This document shows positions 50,306 to 61,824 of a stretch of DNA of 64,000 nt, piece by piece. The notes beneath the pieces were generated by a model that saw only the letters and a program-made list of their open reading frames with translations, was not told the DNA's origin and ran no database searches. The stretch comes from Hypomesus transpacificus (Eukaryota > Chordata > Actinopteri > Osmeriformes > Osmeridae). The number at the start of each line of letters is the position of its first letter. Within the stretch, counting starts at the first letter, position 1. A program made the translations under genes and the position numbers. The stretch is from NCBI RefSeq assembly GCF_021917145.1, contig NW_025813698.1, forward strand, positions 286,501-350,500, read 5' to 3'.

Positions 50306-53300
50306 AGCTGCGACGTTTTGAAGGAACCCACATGTTTTTGCATCAATGTCTCGCCAGTTGACAGAGGTAAATACCACCCAGCTCTGCGCTTTATCACTGA
50401 CCTCCTTTCAGCCACACCCCCACCACCACACCCCAACCCTCAACTCACACACACCAGCACCCCTGGAGGCTTCACCTCCTCAAGTGACACCTTGGTGATC
50501 TGATAATCTAGTGAAGGAGTTTTTAGTGTATGTGCATTTGCGTCACTGTCTGAAATAAAAAACCTCATGGGTTAATGCTTGACTAACTCCGTCAAAAGTA
50601 TTTCTCAAGTGTGTGACAGGGATTGTTGTCGTTACACTTGAATGTATTTTGGTCGTAAAGTCATATCAGCAGTGCCCTGCATTCTCTGCTCCTGACGCAC
50701 TAGTTGAAGATACACCTCCAGCATCCATTAATGAATTTTATGCGACAGAAAATTGTTCACCTTCTCTCTATATTGTATGTAGGTCGTCTTAAATTCAATT
50801 TGATCATGAATAATACATGAATGGGTTTGGGGTCTGTGGGTGTCATTCCCTAACACGATTGCTTTACCTATTTGTGTCATATTGAGGAGTAGATGAGAGA
50901 ATATTTTTAATGGATTACCATATTCAATAATGGTGGATCCAAATGCATCCTTGATGATCCTACTATTGATGGCAGCTCTTTCTGTCTGTCATGTTTCCTG
51001 TGTCCTGTTATAGAATTAATTACTATGATAATAGTATTCAGTCAGTCAGGCCCCCTGATGATATTGCTAGGGGCTGAGGTTGAGCTATGATTGGGCAACA
51101 CACACTTTTTTCACTACCCAAAACCCACACGTGAGTCATTTTAAGTGATCGTTTTGTAGTAGAGGATTACATCAATATGTATCCTCCTATTTGAAAGCCA
51201 TTTTCAACCTCGATTTATCTGATGGAAAACTTCAACAAAAGAAATGCAGTCAATATAAATTTCATTATTAAATATTTGATTAGCCCTTGATTGCAGCTGT
51301 GTGTTTGTACGTGTGTGCATCTGAGTGTATGTGTAGATGTTAATATTTGTCTGTTTGTGTGTATGTGTCTGCACGTATGTAGATATTTAAACGTGTGTGT
51401 CAACATATAAACAGTTCAGGGCAGATGGGAGCACAGTCAGTCCTGTGAGCCACACTGTGGTAAGCCCCTTCCTACAGTCCTGCTTTAAGTCTCACTGCTG
51501 TCACAAAGCCACCCTGTACCCTGAGAACCATCACGGTCTGCGTTTCCATTAGAGCCAAACCGTTGCTCTGTACAAACAACAGACTGCACTCTCGGAGCAT
51601 CTGCCTTCTGTAACCTCGTCTGGTCTTCCAGAACAACTGAGTTGCTTACGGTTACCGTTCAAATTGAAATGAGCAATTAAACGGTGTCGTCGTGGTTAAA
51701 AGTGTAATGTGAAATCAAAATCACACTATTAATATTCGTAGTACTTTATACAGAGCTTTGAAATACTATAAATTATTTTAATCATGTTGACATGTTGATT
51801 GGGAATAAGTACACTGTTGTTGTTCTTGAGTAGGGTACCCAATCAAAGCTTTAATTATTGAGAGCTGAAATCTCAATTACTTAATTACACACGTCTGATT
51901 CCCTATTCTGGAGGCACACTCAAGCCAGGCATCTTGTGTGTAGCCTCATTATTTACCAGATCTTTTCTTGCTCTTCTCCTCCTCCATTTTGTCCCCTTCT
52001 TTCATTTAGTCTGTTTGTCTTTCTTCTGTCTCTTTCTTCTCTCTTCCTCTTTCTTTTATTCTGTCTCAAAGTTCATTGGCCAAGCAACAGTGACACTGCA
52101 ATCTGCCATCGTATTGATGTTCTTCCCCATTCTCCAGATTCATCTATACTGTCCAATACTCTAGATGGTAGACAACTCTCCTGGCAGTGCTGAATAGATG
52201 AACCATCGACGAGCAAATAGTTGAGTCTAGTCAGTTGTCATGTATTTAGGCTATGAGGGTTTACAAGCCCAGTCTGAACACACAGTCTGCTTGGTGTTTC
52301 TTAAGCAGCCTAATGTGAATCCCATCTGACATGATGGAATGGTGGATGGATGAGTGGCCAATGGACTTGTATGACTAGAACAGGTTTTGCTTCTCACTAT
52401 CAGACACCTACTCTCTCCTACAGCGACTGTGCTGAGCAGCTGATAATGGAATACTATACTATACATATATTAATAAATAAATATATGGGTGGGTATCAAC
52501 CATATATTTCAGGTTCTATTCCCAGTACGTCACTTTGGATAAAAGTGTCTGATGATAAATGAATACATTATTATAATTGTGTATATTGTATGGTATTTTT
52601 GTATAGTGTAGTATCTATGACTACAGGAGGTTCTTAGAACAAACAGAATTCTAGATTGCAAGAGAATATGTTCTGTAGAACCTAGAATTGACAAGACCGA
52701 AATCAATTTGTGATGAATCAGATTATGCGATTGCAGTTCCCAGTTTGTGCTGTAGAAATTGGGGGAAATGTTTTCTCACTCTTATAATTGTGTTTCTGGA
52801 GTGTCACATGTATAGGCCCCTAGGTGTTAAAGTTTAGAGTTGCACTTCTCTCACTTTCCAAATGGTCTAACACATTTGGGCCCTTGGAGACCTTGTTATC
52901 TGGACACATTATCTGATTTATTGCTTTATGCTGGCTGAAGAGAGACATTGCCTTGCTTTTAAACTGCTATACACTTGTGTCGTAAGTCAATTTGTTCTGG
53001 GAGAGATTTGTTCCCTTAGAACTGGGATTTGTCGAAAGCCTTAGATTTCTTGGTAAATGTTATAGTTTTTTTTTGCTGAGGCTGAACTAGAGCAGAGATG
53101 TACACAAAAATCCAGGCTTAATATGTAACATCTTCATTTATCAGTCTGCCTCCTCCTCCACAGAGACGACGGGAATCCCTCCCTACGGCCAACCTCAATT
53201 ATGCAGTGCGTCGTCGCTTCTCGGGGCCCATGCTGCTACCGCCGCTGTCCAGGCGCCACTCAGCCCAGGAGCACCACCGTCGACCCCTGGTGGACCTGGA

Positions 53301-53363
53301 GGCCATCTACAGAAAGGCCCTGGCCGGTGCCAGCGACAGCCTGGACACCATCAGTGACAACGA
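50306..53363 (+). CDS. PDE4-family phosphodiesterase, alternative N-terminus A (PDE4B1/PDE4D7-like), partial
   Basis: Two spliced exons: 50306-50366 (5' UTR, ATG at 50346, MSRQLTE) and 53164-53363 (RRRESLPTANLNYAVRRRFS and onward to DTISDNE), ending in phase 2. The stretch RRRFSGPMLLPPLSRRHS resembles RRCCSGNLQLPPLSQRQS in human PDE4B1 and VRRLSCRNIQLPPLAFRQ in PDE4D7, isoform-specific long-form N-termini that target cAMP phosphodiesterase. The downstream regulatory (UCR1/UCR2) and catalytic exons are not in the window. A short out-of-frame uORF starts at 50332. By synteny this is pde4c. The PDE4 link rests on a short motif and on shared splice phase with the exon at 56213. Confidence 0.6.
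52470..52565 (+). repeat. Partial SINE tail
   Basis: GGTTCTATTCCCAGTACGTC (B-box-like) is followed by CACTTTGGATAAAAGTGTCT and GATAAATGAATA. Degenerate fragment in the pde4 intron, related to the tails at 9450-9500 and 44225-44275. Confidence 0.4.
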
Positions 53364-53539
53364 GTGAGTGATCAGAGAGAAGGCCCTTCTCCTACTGAAC
53401 TTGTTCAAGTGATTCGAGCCCTGTCATTGTTTCCCCTAGTTTTAGAGCTTGCGATTATAGGAAAGATAACTTTAAATGACTTATTTTGTGATCTGGTGCT
53501 ATATATTAAAAAATTAAGTTAACAATAAATAAGAACAAC

Positions 53540-53600
53540 AAAAAAGGGGGGGGGGGGGGGGGGGGCGGGGGTGTCGTTGGGGGGGGGGGGTGCCCCCCCT
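53540..53600. repeat. Poly-G tract
   Basis: Two G runs of about 20 and 12 bases with a short interruption, then C-rich text, just downstream of the N-terminus A exon. G-quadruplex capable; length is likely unreliable in assembly. Confidence 0.8.
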
Positions 53601-54286
53601 AATATAATGGAAGGGGAATTACTGCCCGTCCCATTTCCCTTGCTTCTACCCTACGCTCACGTACAGTACACTCGCAACGCCTCGCTAATGATCTCGTTGT
53701 ATTTGATTCGTCTCGTCATGTCTGCATTTGTGCAGATAGGTATTGTTTTTCCACTTGTACCTCCCCCAGTTTCCCTACATGCTGTGTGCGGTACCTCCAT
53801 AGCTTTTGAACTAGCTAAATCCTTGCATCCTCCTCTAAACCTAGTCAGAATAAGAAAAGCCTGTCAAGATTGTTTCTCTCCCTCTCCATAAATCCATCTC
53901 CCTCTATCACATTCTCTTTTTTTGTCTCTCTTTCTCTCTTTCTCTCATTTCATATCAGATACAGGCCGTAGTACAAAGATAGATCATTGTGTATTGTTTA
54001 TGTGCACATGATCACGTTTCCTTATCCCTTGGATCAGGATTCAACCCTCCCTTGACACAAAATGAGTCCAGGTCTAAAGCCATGCTGAAAACCATTACTC
54101 ACTGGTTGGCTGTTGGTTACATCCGGATGAAAAGATCTGCTGTTAATTACTTTTTTCCAGCAGGAGATGATTTAATTTTTTGGGCATGACTCAATCTTGA
54201 CTCAAAGGTTTTGACCAACACAGATTCTGACTCTGTGTTGCAGAATATTTAGGCAGACCTGCTAATTCGGTTGTCCTTCTCATACA

Positions 54287-54420
54287 ACATTTACATTTAG
54301 TCATTTAGCAGACGCTCTCATCCAGAGCGTCCTACAGTAAGTACAGGGACATTCCCCCGAGGCAAGTTGGGTGAAGTGCCTTGCCCAAGGACACAACGTC
54401 CTTTTGGCCACCTGACTCCT
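54287..54420 (-). mobile_element. tRNA-derived SINE, copy 3 (internally deleted)
   Basis: The tail and middle of the SINE are clear (TTTAGTCATTTAGCAGACGC, GGGACATTCCCCCGAGGCAAG), but most of the tRNA-like head is missing before a final CACCTGACTCCTG. Intronic in the pde4 gene. Confidence 0.65.
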
Positions 54421-54639
54421 GTACAAAGGCGAGGATAATGAAAGCAGCCACAGGGATTTAATAATGCAAGTGTGTATTTTTCTGCAGGTGTTATGGGTGT
54501 CTTGCTCTTATCAAATGAATGGTAATTGCTGCTCTGCTTAAGCAACAAGAAGAGACAAGTGGCAGAAAGGTCAGGAGAGGAGGAGGAGGAGGAGGGGAAG
54601 TTCTTTTGTCTCTTTCTCTCCATTTTTGACTTTTTTCTT

Positions 54640-55035
54640 TCTTGCTTCTCTGTCTCTGTCTCTCTCTCTTCACCTTGCTCTTTCTCTCTTTCTGCCCATA
54701 CTCTTCTTCTCTCTCTTTAGCTCTTTCTCTCTTCCTGCCCATACTCTTCTTCTCTCTCTTTAGCTCTTTCTCTCTTTCTGCCCATACTCTTCTTCTCTCT
54801 CTTTAGCTCTTTCTCTCTTTCTGCCCATACTCTTCTTCTCTCTCTTTTGCTCTTTCTCTCTTTCTGCCCATACTCTTCTACTCTCTCTTTTGCTCTTTCT
54901 CTCTTTCTGCCCATACTCTTCTTCTCTCTCTTTTGCTCTTTCTCTCTCTGCCCATACTCTTCTTCTCTCTCTTTTGCTCTTTCTCTCTTTCTGCCCATAC
55001 TCTTCTTCTCTCTCTTTTGCTCTTTCTCTCGATCC
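54640..55035. repeat. 43-bp polypyrimidine minisatellite
   Basis: About nine head-to-tail copies of a 43-bp unit containing TCTTTCTGCCCATACTCTTC. The spacing of TGCCCATA is 43 bp (54693, 54736, 54779, 54822), with one unit slightly short. Almost pure C/T on the plus strand apart from the GCCCATA core. Because 43 is not a multiple of three, the minus strand gives long Arg/Glu/Lys-rich open frames that are artefacts. Confidence 0.9.
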
Positions 55036-55508
55036 CTTGTAACCACTAATGTGCCTCACCTTTTCATTCTCCTCTGTCCTTTGCTTCTCCCCACGCTCTC
55101 CTTCATTCTCGATTTCTTCCCCTCATCTCTGATAACAGACCATTATGTTTGCCAAGCCAGGAAAAGGGCACAGTGAAATGAATTGTATGGAAGAGATAAA
55201 TGACATGGAATGTGCTATCATTTTGAAGAATGAAATTAGTGCAATTAACTCATGAAATCTAATGAATAGTTCAATTTGATGCATCTCTTTTAAGGTAAAG
55301 GATAGTTATGTAGAATACCATATTGAAAATGGTTAGAATTGGGTCTAGAACAACACAGACTGTTGAAAACTGTAATTGAAAAAAATACCTTTTCAGAGTA
55401 ATGGAAGGACTTTTACTGTTATGTATTCACGTAGCAAAAAGGATAAATGGGTTCGTGTTCCTGAAGGTCATAATATAAAACCGATGGGATGTGTTTAAAT
55501 TAATTATT

Positions 55509-55546
55509 ACTCAAATGATTTACTCATTTGAGTAAATCATTTGAGT
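55509..55546. other. Perfect 17-bp inverted repeat
   Basis: ACTCAAATGATTTACTC (55509-55525) and its exact reverse complement (55530-55546) are separated by ATTT. It can form a cruciform or RNA hairpin. No element boundaries or target duplication were seen around it. Confidence 0.85.
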
Positions 55547-55693
55547 TACTGTTCGATGACTACGAATGTTGTGTTTGTGGGACAGCCATAACCAACAGCA
55601 ATGCTTGTTTTGTTTCGTGGAATAAATTATTGCAGAGTTCCCGGGCAGCATTGCTCACCCCTTGATGTAATGCAACTTCACGTCAGTGGTCGT

Positions 55694-55724
55694 GCTCACT
55701 CACTCACTCACTCACTCACTCATA
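55694..55724. repeat. (CACT)n tetranucleotide microsatellite
   Basis: About seven tandem CACT units upstream of the second pde4 first exon. Confidence 0.85.
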
Positions 55725-56212
55725 CCTCGTGTCTGGAGTGGGTTTATAACGCGCTGAGATGAGCTCACACTAACTATCTTTCTCTCTGTCTCTCTCTCCG
55801 ACGTCTGGAGCCTAGGAGTTTATCTGAAAGCATATTGTTTTATCTATTGCTGACTGTGAAAACTCATAACCTTGTATTATTTCGTGAGAATTTATTAGAA
55901 AAATGCTACAAATGAAAAAATTGCATTATCAAAAAAGCTTCACCGTGGCGAAGTGTTTAGGACGGACTTGTGCAAGGATATCTTATTTTTTTGCTTTTTT
56001 TCTAAGCAATTTTCTTTATCTCTAGATGAAGATTGAACATAATTTATTTTTATTTGTATGGTGCTTCTTCACTGATTTGACCTGAGTCGGAGTGAGCGCG
56101 CTCTCATTTCAGCACCACGGCGCGAGGACAGCGCAAAATGCCAGCGTGTACATTTTAGGAACGAGGTCACAGGAATTGAGAAGGCTCCCACTTGGTCAAG
56201 TCACAAGACGGG

Positions 56213-56415
56213 ATGGAGTGCACAGCTTTGAGTCGAGATGGTGCGGGTTTAGCCAAACCACCGAAACATCTGTGGCGGCAACCAAGAACTCATATCCGAA
56301 TCAAGCAGCGTTTTCACTCGGACACAGAACGGTACTTATGTCGCAACAGAACTCTGGAGAAGCTGCGTCCTGGCCTCAAAAAGACGCGAATGTCATGGCC
56401 AACCTCGTTGAAACG
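56213..56415 (+). CDS. pde4c: PDE4-family phosphodiesterase, alternative N-terminus B (PDE4C2/PDE4A5/PDE4D4-like first exon), partial
   Basis: First coding exon of a long cAMP-specific phosphodiesterase isoform. ATG at 56213 begins MECTALSRDG, then PPKHLWRQPRTHIRIKQRF, HSDTERYLC, and LRPGLKKTRMSWPTSLK before a donor at 56416, in phase 2. Human PDE4C has PKHLWRQPRRPIRIQQRF with LRKSRLSWP, and PDE4D4 has SDTERYLYCR with GLKKSRMSWP, so family membership is clear. The PDE4C assignment rests on sequence and on rab3a/mpv17l2 neighbours. The next exon (expected to begin with FD.ENG) lies beyond the window. In-frame codons upstream of the ATG are non-ATG, and the presumed promoter is 55.75-56.2 kb. 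Confidence 0.88.
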
Positions 56416-57882
56416 GTAATCCCCATTAACCTTCTTGTTTATGTAAATGTTTAATCACATCCTTTAGTATTCCCTTATACCAAGCCTGAATCCCAAGGCT
56501 AATGTTGAAGCAGTAGTCCACTGGAGAAATCTAAAGCGACTAGTCTCGATTAAAAAGTCAACCCATCCCTATAACTTGTTAAATGGAGAATCAACAGGCT
56601 GTGATTACTTTGTATTATGTAGAGGGGGGCTCTCTGTGTTGATTTCTGCCATCCTCTACGTCTTTTAGACAATGTGAATGGGGCTAGTGTTCAATGACGG
56701 CAATTCAGACGCACAATACCCAGCACAGCACACGGTCTGCCTACTTTGCAGTAGTAAAGTAGTTAATTATGCTTTTGTGATAATATTAGATCTTGATGGA
56801 ACATCTTGATCCTCCAAATCTGCTCTTATTTGCTCATATTTGCTGTAGTTTTCGAAATAGAATCTGACAATGGGATTTAACTTTTCACCCATTTCTCCTG
56901 ATATTGATATAATGGAGTACATTACAGGTTCTAATTCTGATGGAGCAGACTAGGAACATTATGTACTTCACATTTAAATCAAAAGCTCAAGGCCTTATAG
57001 TCCTGCAATGATGTTCAGCCATGGCTCCTTCAGCCATCATTATTTTCCACCGTTTTTTGCAAAAAAAATTCACAGCATCAGTCATGATTTGATATTTTCC
57101 ACCTATTCACTGTCAAAGAACACTGTCTGGTGGCTACAAAAGAGCCATCTAATGTATGATCATTTTTGCAACCCTATATGACTATATGTAACCTCATCTG
57201 ACCCAAGCAGCACCTAACCCTTGTTAGTAATGTCACCTGGCCTGGGCCTCAGTTTAGCATAAAACATAATAATCCTGTGACAGTTGGTGCTGAAAGCCCG
57301 CCATGAAAGCCGTCCGTGTTGATTGTTTGGCACGGTAGATAGAAAGGCATTGGACATGCAGTGGAGCTGCTTGAGGTAGGAGTGAAGATGTGAGTCACCC
57401 ACCACCACCACAGCCTTTTGAACACATACGCCTTTCACTTGCATGTGATGAATACACCATTATCTATTGTCCTGTGACACTTTTCCACTTCGGGTGACAC
57501 GGTTCGCTTTCTCAAGGTGTACAGGTGAAATTTAAAGGCATGACAACTCTGTTTGCTGAATGCTAAATGCGGAGCCTTAGGGCTGATTGTAGTCATCGGC
57601 CCTGACTTTTCTGGTAAAAAGAAAGAGAGCCAGCAAAATAGGGCCTGTGATGCCCCTGCCTAGCCAGAAATACTCTATTCATGTACAGGACATACAATGA
57701 AAATACTGTTAAGAACACATCATGAGTCATTGTCACAGTCTGTGCTAAATATTTCCAGGACACATTCTCTCTGCTAGTTTTGTTTCAATAAGAGGAGCTT
57801 AGCAGGCGCTTATCCAGTTCACCAGTTGACAACGCACATCTGTGGGAGCCAGGGGAGATAGAGTACAGTCCAAACCAAACAG

Positions 57883-58075
57883 TGGGAGTCAGATGGCTGA
57901 GCGGTGAGGGAATCGGGCTAGTAATCAGAAGGTTTCCGGATCGATTCCCTGGCGTGCCAAATGACATTGTGTCCTTGGGCAAGGCACTTCACCCTATTTG
58001 CCTCGGGGGTAATGTCCCTGTACTTACTGTAGATCGCTCTGAATAAGAGCGTCTGCTAAATGACTAAATGTAAAT
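57883..58075 (+). mobile_element. tRNA-derived SINE, copy 4
   Basis: Nearly full length, about 193 bp. Head GATGGCTGAGCGG (A-box-like) and GGATCGATTCCCTGG (B-box-like), middle GTGTCCTTGGGCAAGGCACT, tail GCGTCTGCTAAATGACTAAA. Sense orientation in the pde4c intron. Confidence 0.8.
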
Positions 58076-61000
58076 ATCCCCGCTTCACTCCCAATGTCTG
58101 TCTACCCCTCCGTGGACACGATGGACAGATGTATCAATCACAGTTTTAATTGGGTAAACCTGAACACAGACGGTGGGTTATTTCAGACTCAGACACAGAC
58201 TTCTAGTGAATCTTCAGCCGCTGCCAACTGTGTGTGTGTGTGAGACGGATAGAGGTGATCAATTGGATGTCTGAGAGGACATCCACACGTCTTCCGTGGT
58301 TGCTGGTGCACTTCCAAACGCTGTCCTCTCTTTTGAAACACTTTTAACACTGGCATGGCGAAGGATTAGGTGAGGCTGACGTTGCTATGGAACCCATCTG
58401 TTTTCAAGGGATAATGGTCTAGGTCTGTGTATGCTGGGTTATCTGGGAAACTGAAACCTTGTGCCAGGCTTTAAATCTGAGCGTTTATCAAGCCAGCCTA
58501 TGTTAACATTAAGGAGCTTACAATGTCAGGATTTGTAGTGATCACTTGAAAGCTTGGTAAAAGATGTCAAATGTGTGATATGATTGGGACATTAACAGAT
58601 GTTTCCATTGTGGGCTGGTGCTTACTGATATGCTCCATGGACATCCCAGCTTGTGTGTTTCTCTGACATTTTCTTTCATGTAAGGTTTATGCATTCTTAG
58701 GCAGATGGCTTTCTCAACCATACTGTCAAACACAAAAGCTGACTAATGGGTACCTAAAGGCTAAAAAAATGTTCCCTTGTCTGCAAGGCATGTCCTGCCA
58801 GGTACACAGGGACACAGGGTGTTCTAGTGCCATAATGGGAGTCAGCAGGGGCATATGGAAAATACTTCTTCTGGCACGAGTAAATGAGCAGGGCAGCCGT
58901 GACATTCTCATTGGGTACATGGGATCACTGGAAGCTGGGGCCTTTGGGGGTAATTTAGATGATTGTCAAATGACGAGGAAGATAAGTACTCTATCAAAGA
59001 GCAAAGTTGCAAAGGGATACCTGTTACATTTAGCTCGAACCTTTTGATAATTGTTGAATGTTCTCACCTCACACTGTTCTCACATGACCAGTTTTTCTTT
59101 TTCAGTTACTTGGAAGCATGGTTTTGCATTCTTTGTGTGGAGCAATAAACTCACATCGTGTTTGGGCATACATGATATGTTGTGGACATGGAATTGTATT
59201 AATCAATTCTGATTGCCTCCTGTTCTGCTTTGTGGCTTGTGATTTAACACCACAGCCACACTGGAAATGTGTTCTGCTTCGTGGTTTATATAGAAAAATG
59301 ACCTGTAATGACCACAGCCGTCTCATGACAACAAAAAAAGGTCTGTTGAGATATTTGTTTCCCTGGAGTACCTGTCGAGGAAAACGGTATGTTTCACACT
59401 GTTCTCTTTGCAGTCTTTTGAATAATGGGAAAATGGTGTGTGGCTTTATGGCAATTTGCAAGCAAAATTGCATCCAGTGTCAAATTAATTCTGGCGTTGG
59501 TAGCGAGTGTGAATCATGTCACACATGTTTATATATTCTTGTTTGTTCTTGTTGCTTGTGATTTTACTGTATACTAGAACCTAGGTATGCAAAACTACCT
59601 TTAAGAAAAACAGCAGAACTTTCCAAAACTGTGGTCCAAAACACTTTCACATAAACACAGAACAGGAATTTGACAGTTGAAAATTATAAAAATGATACAT
59701 AAAAAAATGATAACCATCAATATAACTTTGATTAATTTTGTAGTTGTAAGCAATACTTTTTTTCTCTACATTCTAGTGAAAGAGGATTCTTTTGTAAAAC
59801 TGTTTATTTACTGCTCTGTGTGTCACAGCTTCACACTTGCATCCCAAACCACTTTTATATCCATAAACAACAATATAATGATACTTAATGACTCGCTGAA
59901 TGCCTCCAATCATCCCAACCATGAATATGAGATGCATGAGAAGTGGGTATGGGGGCTGTTATCAGCCAGCACTATGTCTGCCACACGACCACCCTGCCTG
60001 TTAGCTCTAAGGTAAACTATAGATGCCATTAGTCTATGGGGACCATTTGGAATTCTGGATAGCACAATGGTGGATTTTTGATTCTGCAAAAAAGATACAG
60101 AAGTGTATTTTTTTTTACAATGGTAGATAGTGCACTACTGTAGACCATACTTACCTTTTTTTATCAAACCCAAACATGTCCTGAATTTTGATTCGCATCA
60201 TTTTTGTAATCATACATTACTTTAGAAAGACTGGAGGGCAACATATTGTATATTCTTCAAGCGTGATTACGCCAATTCACTTTCAACAGTGAGATCGAGA
60301 GAACTCTTGAGATTCAAAGCAATTATTTTGTGAAAGACACACAGACCAATCCTCTCAAGACCCAGACTCAAGACCAAAATGTTTGAACTAAAAAAAAAAA
60401 ACAGGACACTGAAGGAGACACAAAAAACAAGAGCATCCAGTGTTTACCCAATATAAGCTGGATCAAAATTTAAGATTTCAAAAGAATTGAACAGCTCGGT
60501 AGCCTTCAGTGTTATAGAATAATACATAGGTAAGCTATGACCCTTTGAAGGCAAAATTCATTGATATCCTTTTCAGCAAAGACCTTGACATCCAGACCAA
60601 GATCAAAACTTTGATATCAAGATATGTAGACTGACTTTTTTGGCTGAAGAATTGAACCTGCAAATCTCAAGGCTCAACACACACAAGCACATGCATATGC
60701 CAGTATACACTTTTTAGCCTATCTAAATGCAAACCCCTTTGACATCAGCTTGAGTTGTGTTTAATTCTCCTCTTTAAACAGTGTTGGAAACCAAGGCCGG
60801 TGAGAGACCTTGGATGACTAATATGTCGGTTCCATTTATTCATCACTCATTTTGAGCACAGCATGTGATGGTTGATTTTTCAGTCACTTTACAATCACCC
60901 GTATCCTCAGTCAAATTTCTCTGGGTCGGATTGAGACACACACATACACACACGCATACATTCTGTATATATTCTGTATATACACACACTCACACTGTTT

Positions 61001-61629
61001 TTCCCAGCCATAAAACAAGCTAGACAGATGGAAAGGAAGAGCTAGTCGTGTGCATTAAAAACATTTATAATCTCTCCGTCATGCCATTAGCTTGTGTGCC
61101 CAAGTCACCATTCCTCACTTACTTTCTTCTTTAATCTTGCATATCACTGCGTTGAAATGTTCCCTGGTGTTGATTACTTTAGCACTTACTGACAGCTAGA
61201 CTTTACCCAGGTGGGTGCAACACGCTGGGAGTGGGTGAGATATGCTTTGGGTAGTTGGAAATGAGTTCTAGAAAAACATGTTGGTGTTATCATTACACAG
61301 TGCTGTAAATAAAATGTTATGCAAATAAATAAAAAGCTACGATAGTTATAAACTTGTAAACCCTTATTCACATCCCTAATGAGGGACAATGGGGTCCAAG
61401 CCTATAGCTGGTGAGCTCAAAATTAAAATACAGATTCTTTCATTGTATTGGAGCTTGCATTTGTTATTTATTGATGACAGTACTGCAGTCTTTCAGTCTG
61501 GCCCTATGTCTTCATTCAGAAACCAGGCTCACGACTTTGACCTTAAAGGTGAAACCACAGCAAGTAACTTCCTTGGGAGAGAGGGGTGTTAAAGCAGAAC
61601 ACACACAGCTACAACTGTCACAATCAATT

Positions 61630-61824
61630 TTACATTTACATTTAGTAATTTAGCAGATGCTCTTATCCAGAGCGACTTACAGTAGGTACAGGGACATTCC
61701 CTGAGGCAAGTAGGGTGAAGTGCCTTGCCCAAGGACACAACGTAAGTTGGCACAGTGGGGAATCGGCTCGGCATTGATACTGATTACTAGCCCGATTCCT
61801 TAACCGCTTAGCCACTTGACTCCC
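61630..61824 (-). mobile_element. tRNA-derived SINE, copy 5
   Basis: About 195 bp, reversed. The tail complement TTTAGTAATTTAGCAGATGC and the tRNA-like head near 61790-61824 are both present, so it is essentially full length. Confidence 0.8.

Noticed and set aside
54491-55059. Overlapping minus-strand frames encoding repeated MGRKRERAKEREEEYGQ-type peptides
   Set aside because: They are translations of the 43-bp minisatellite; the unit length not divisible by three makes all frames look alike. No gene signals.
59118-59561. 147-codon plus-strand frame in the pde4c intron
   Set aside because: Cys-rich but with no recognisable domain or splice context; the opposite strand is also open, indicating chance absence of stops.
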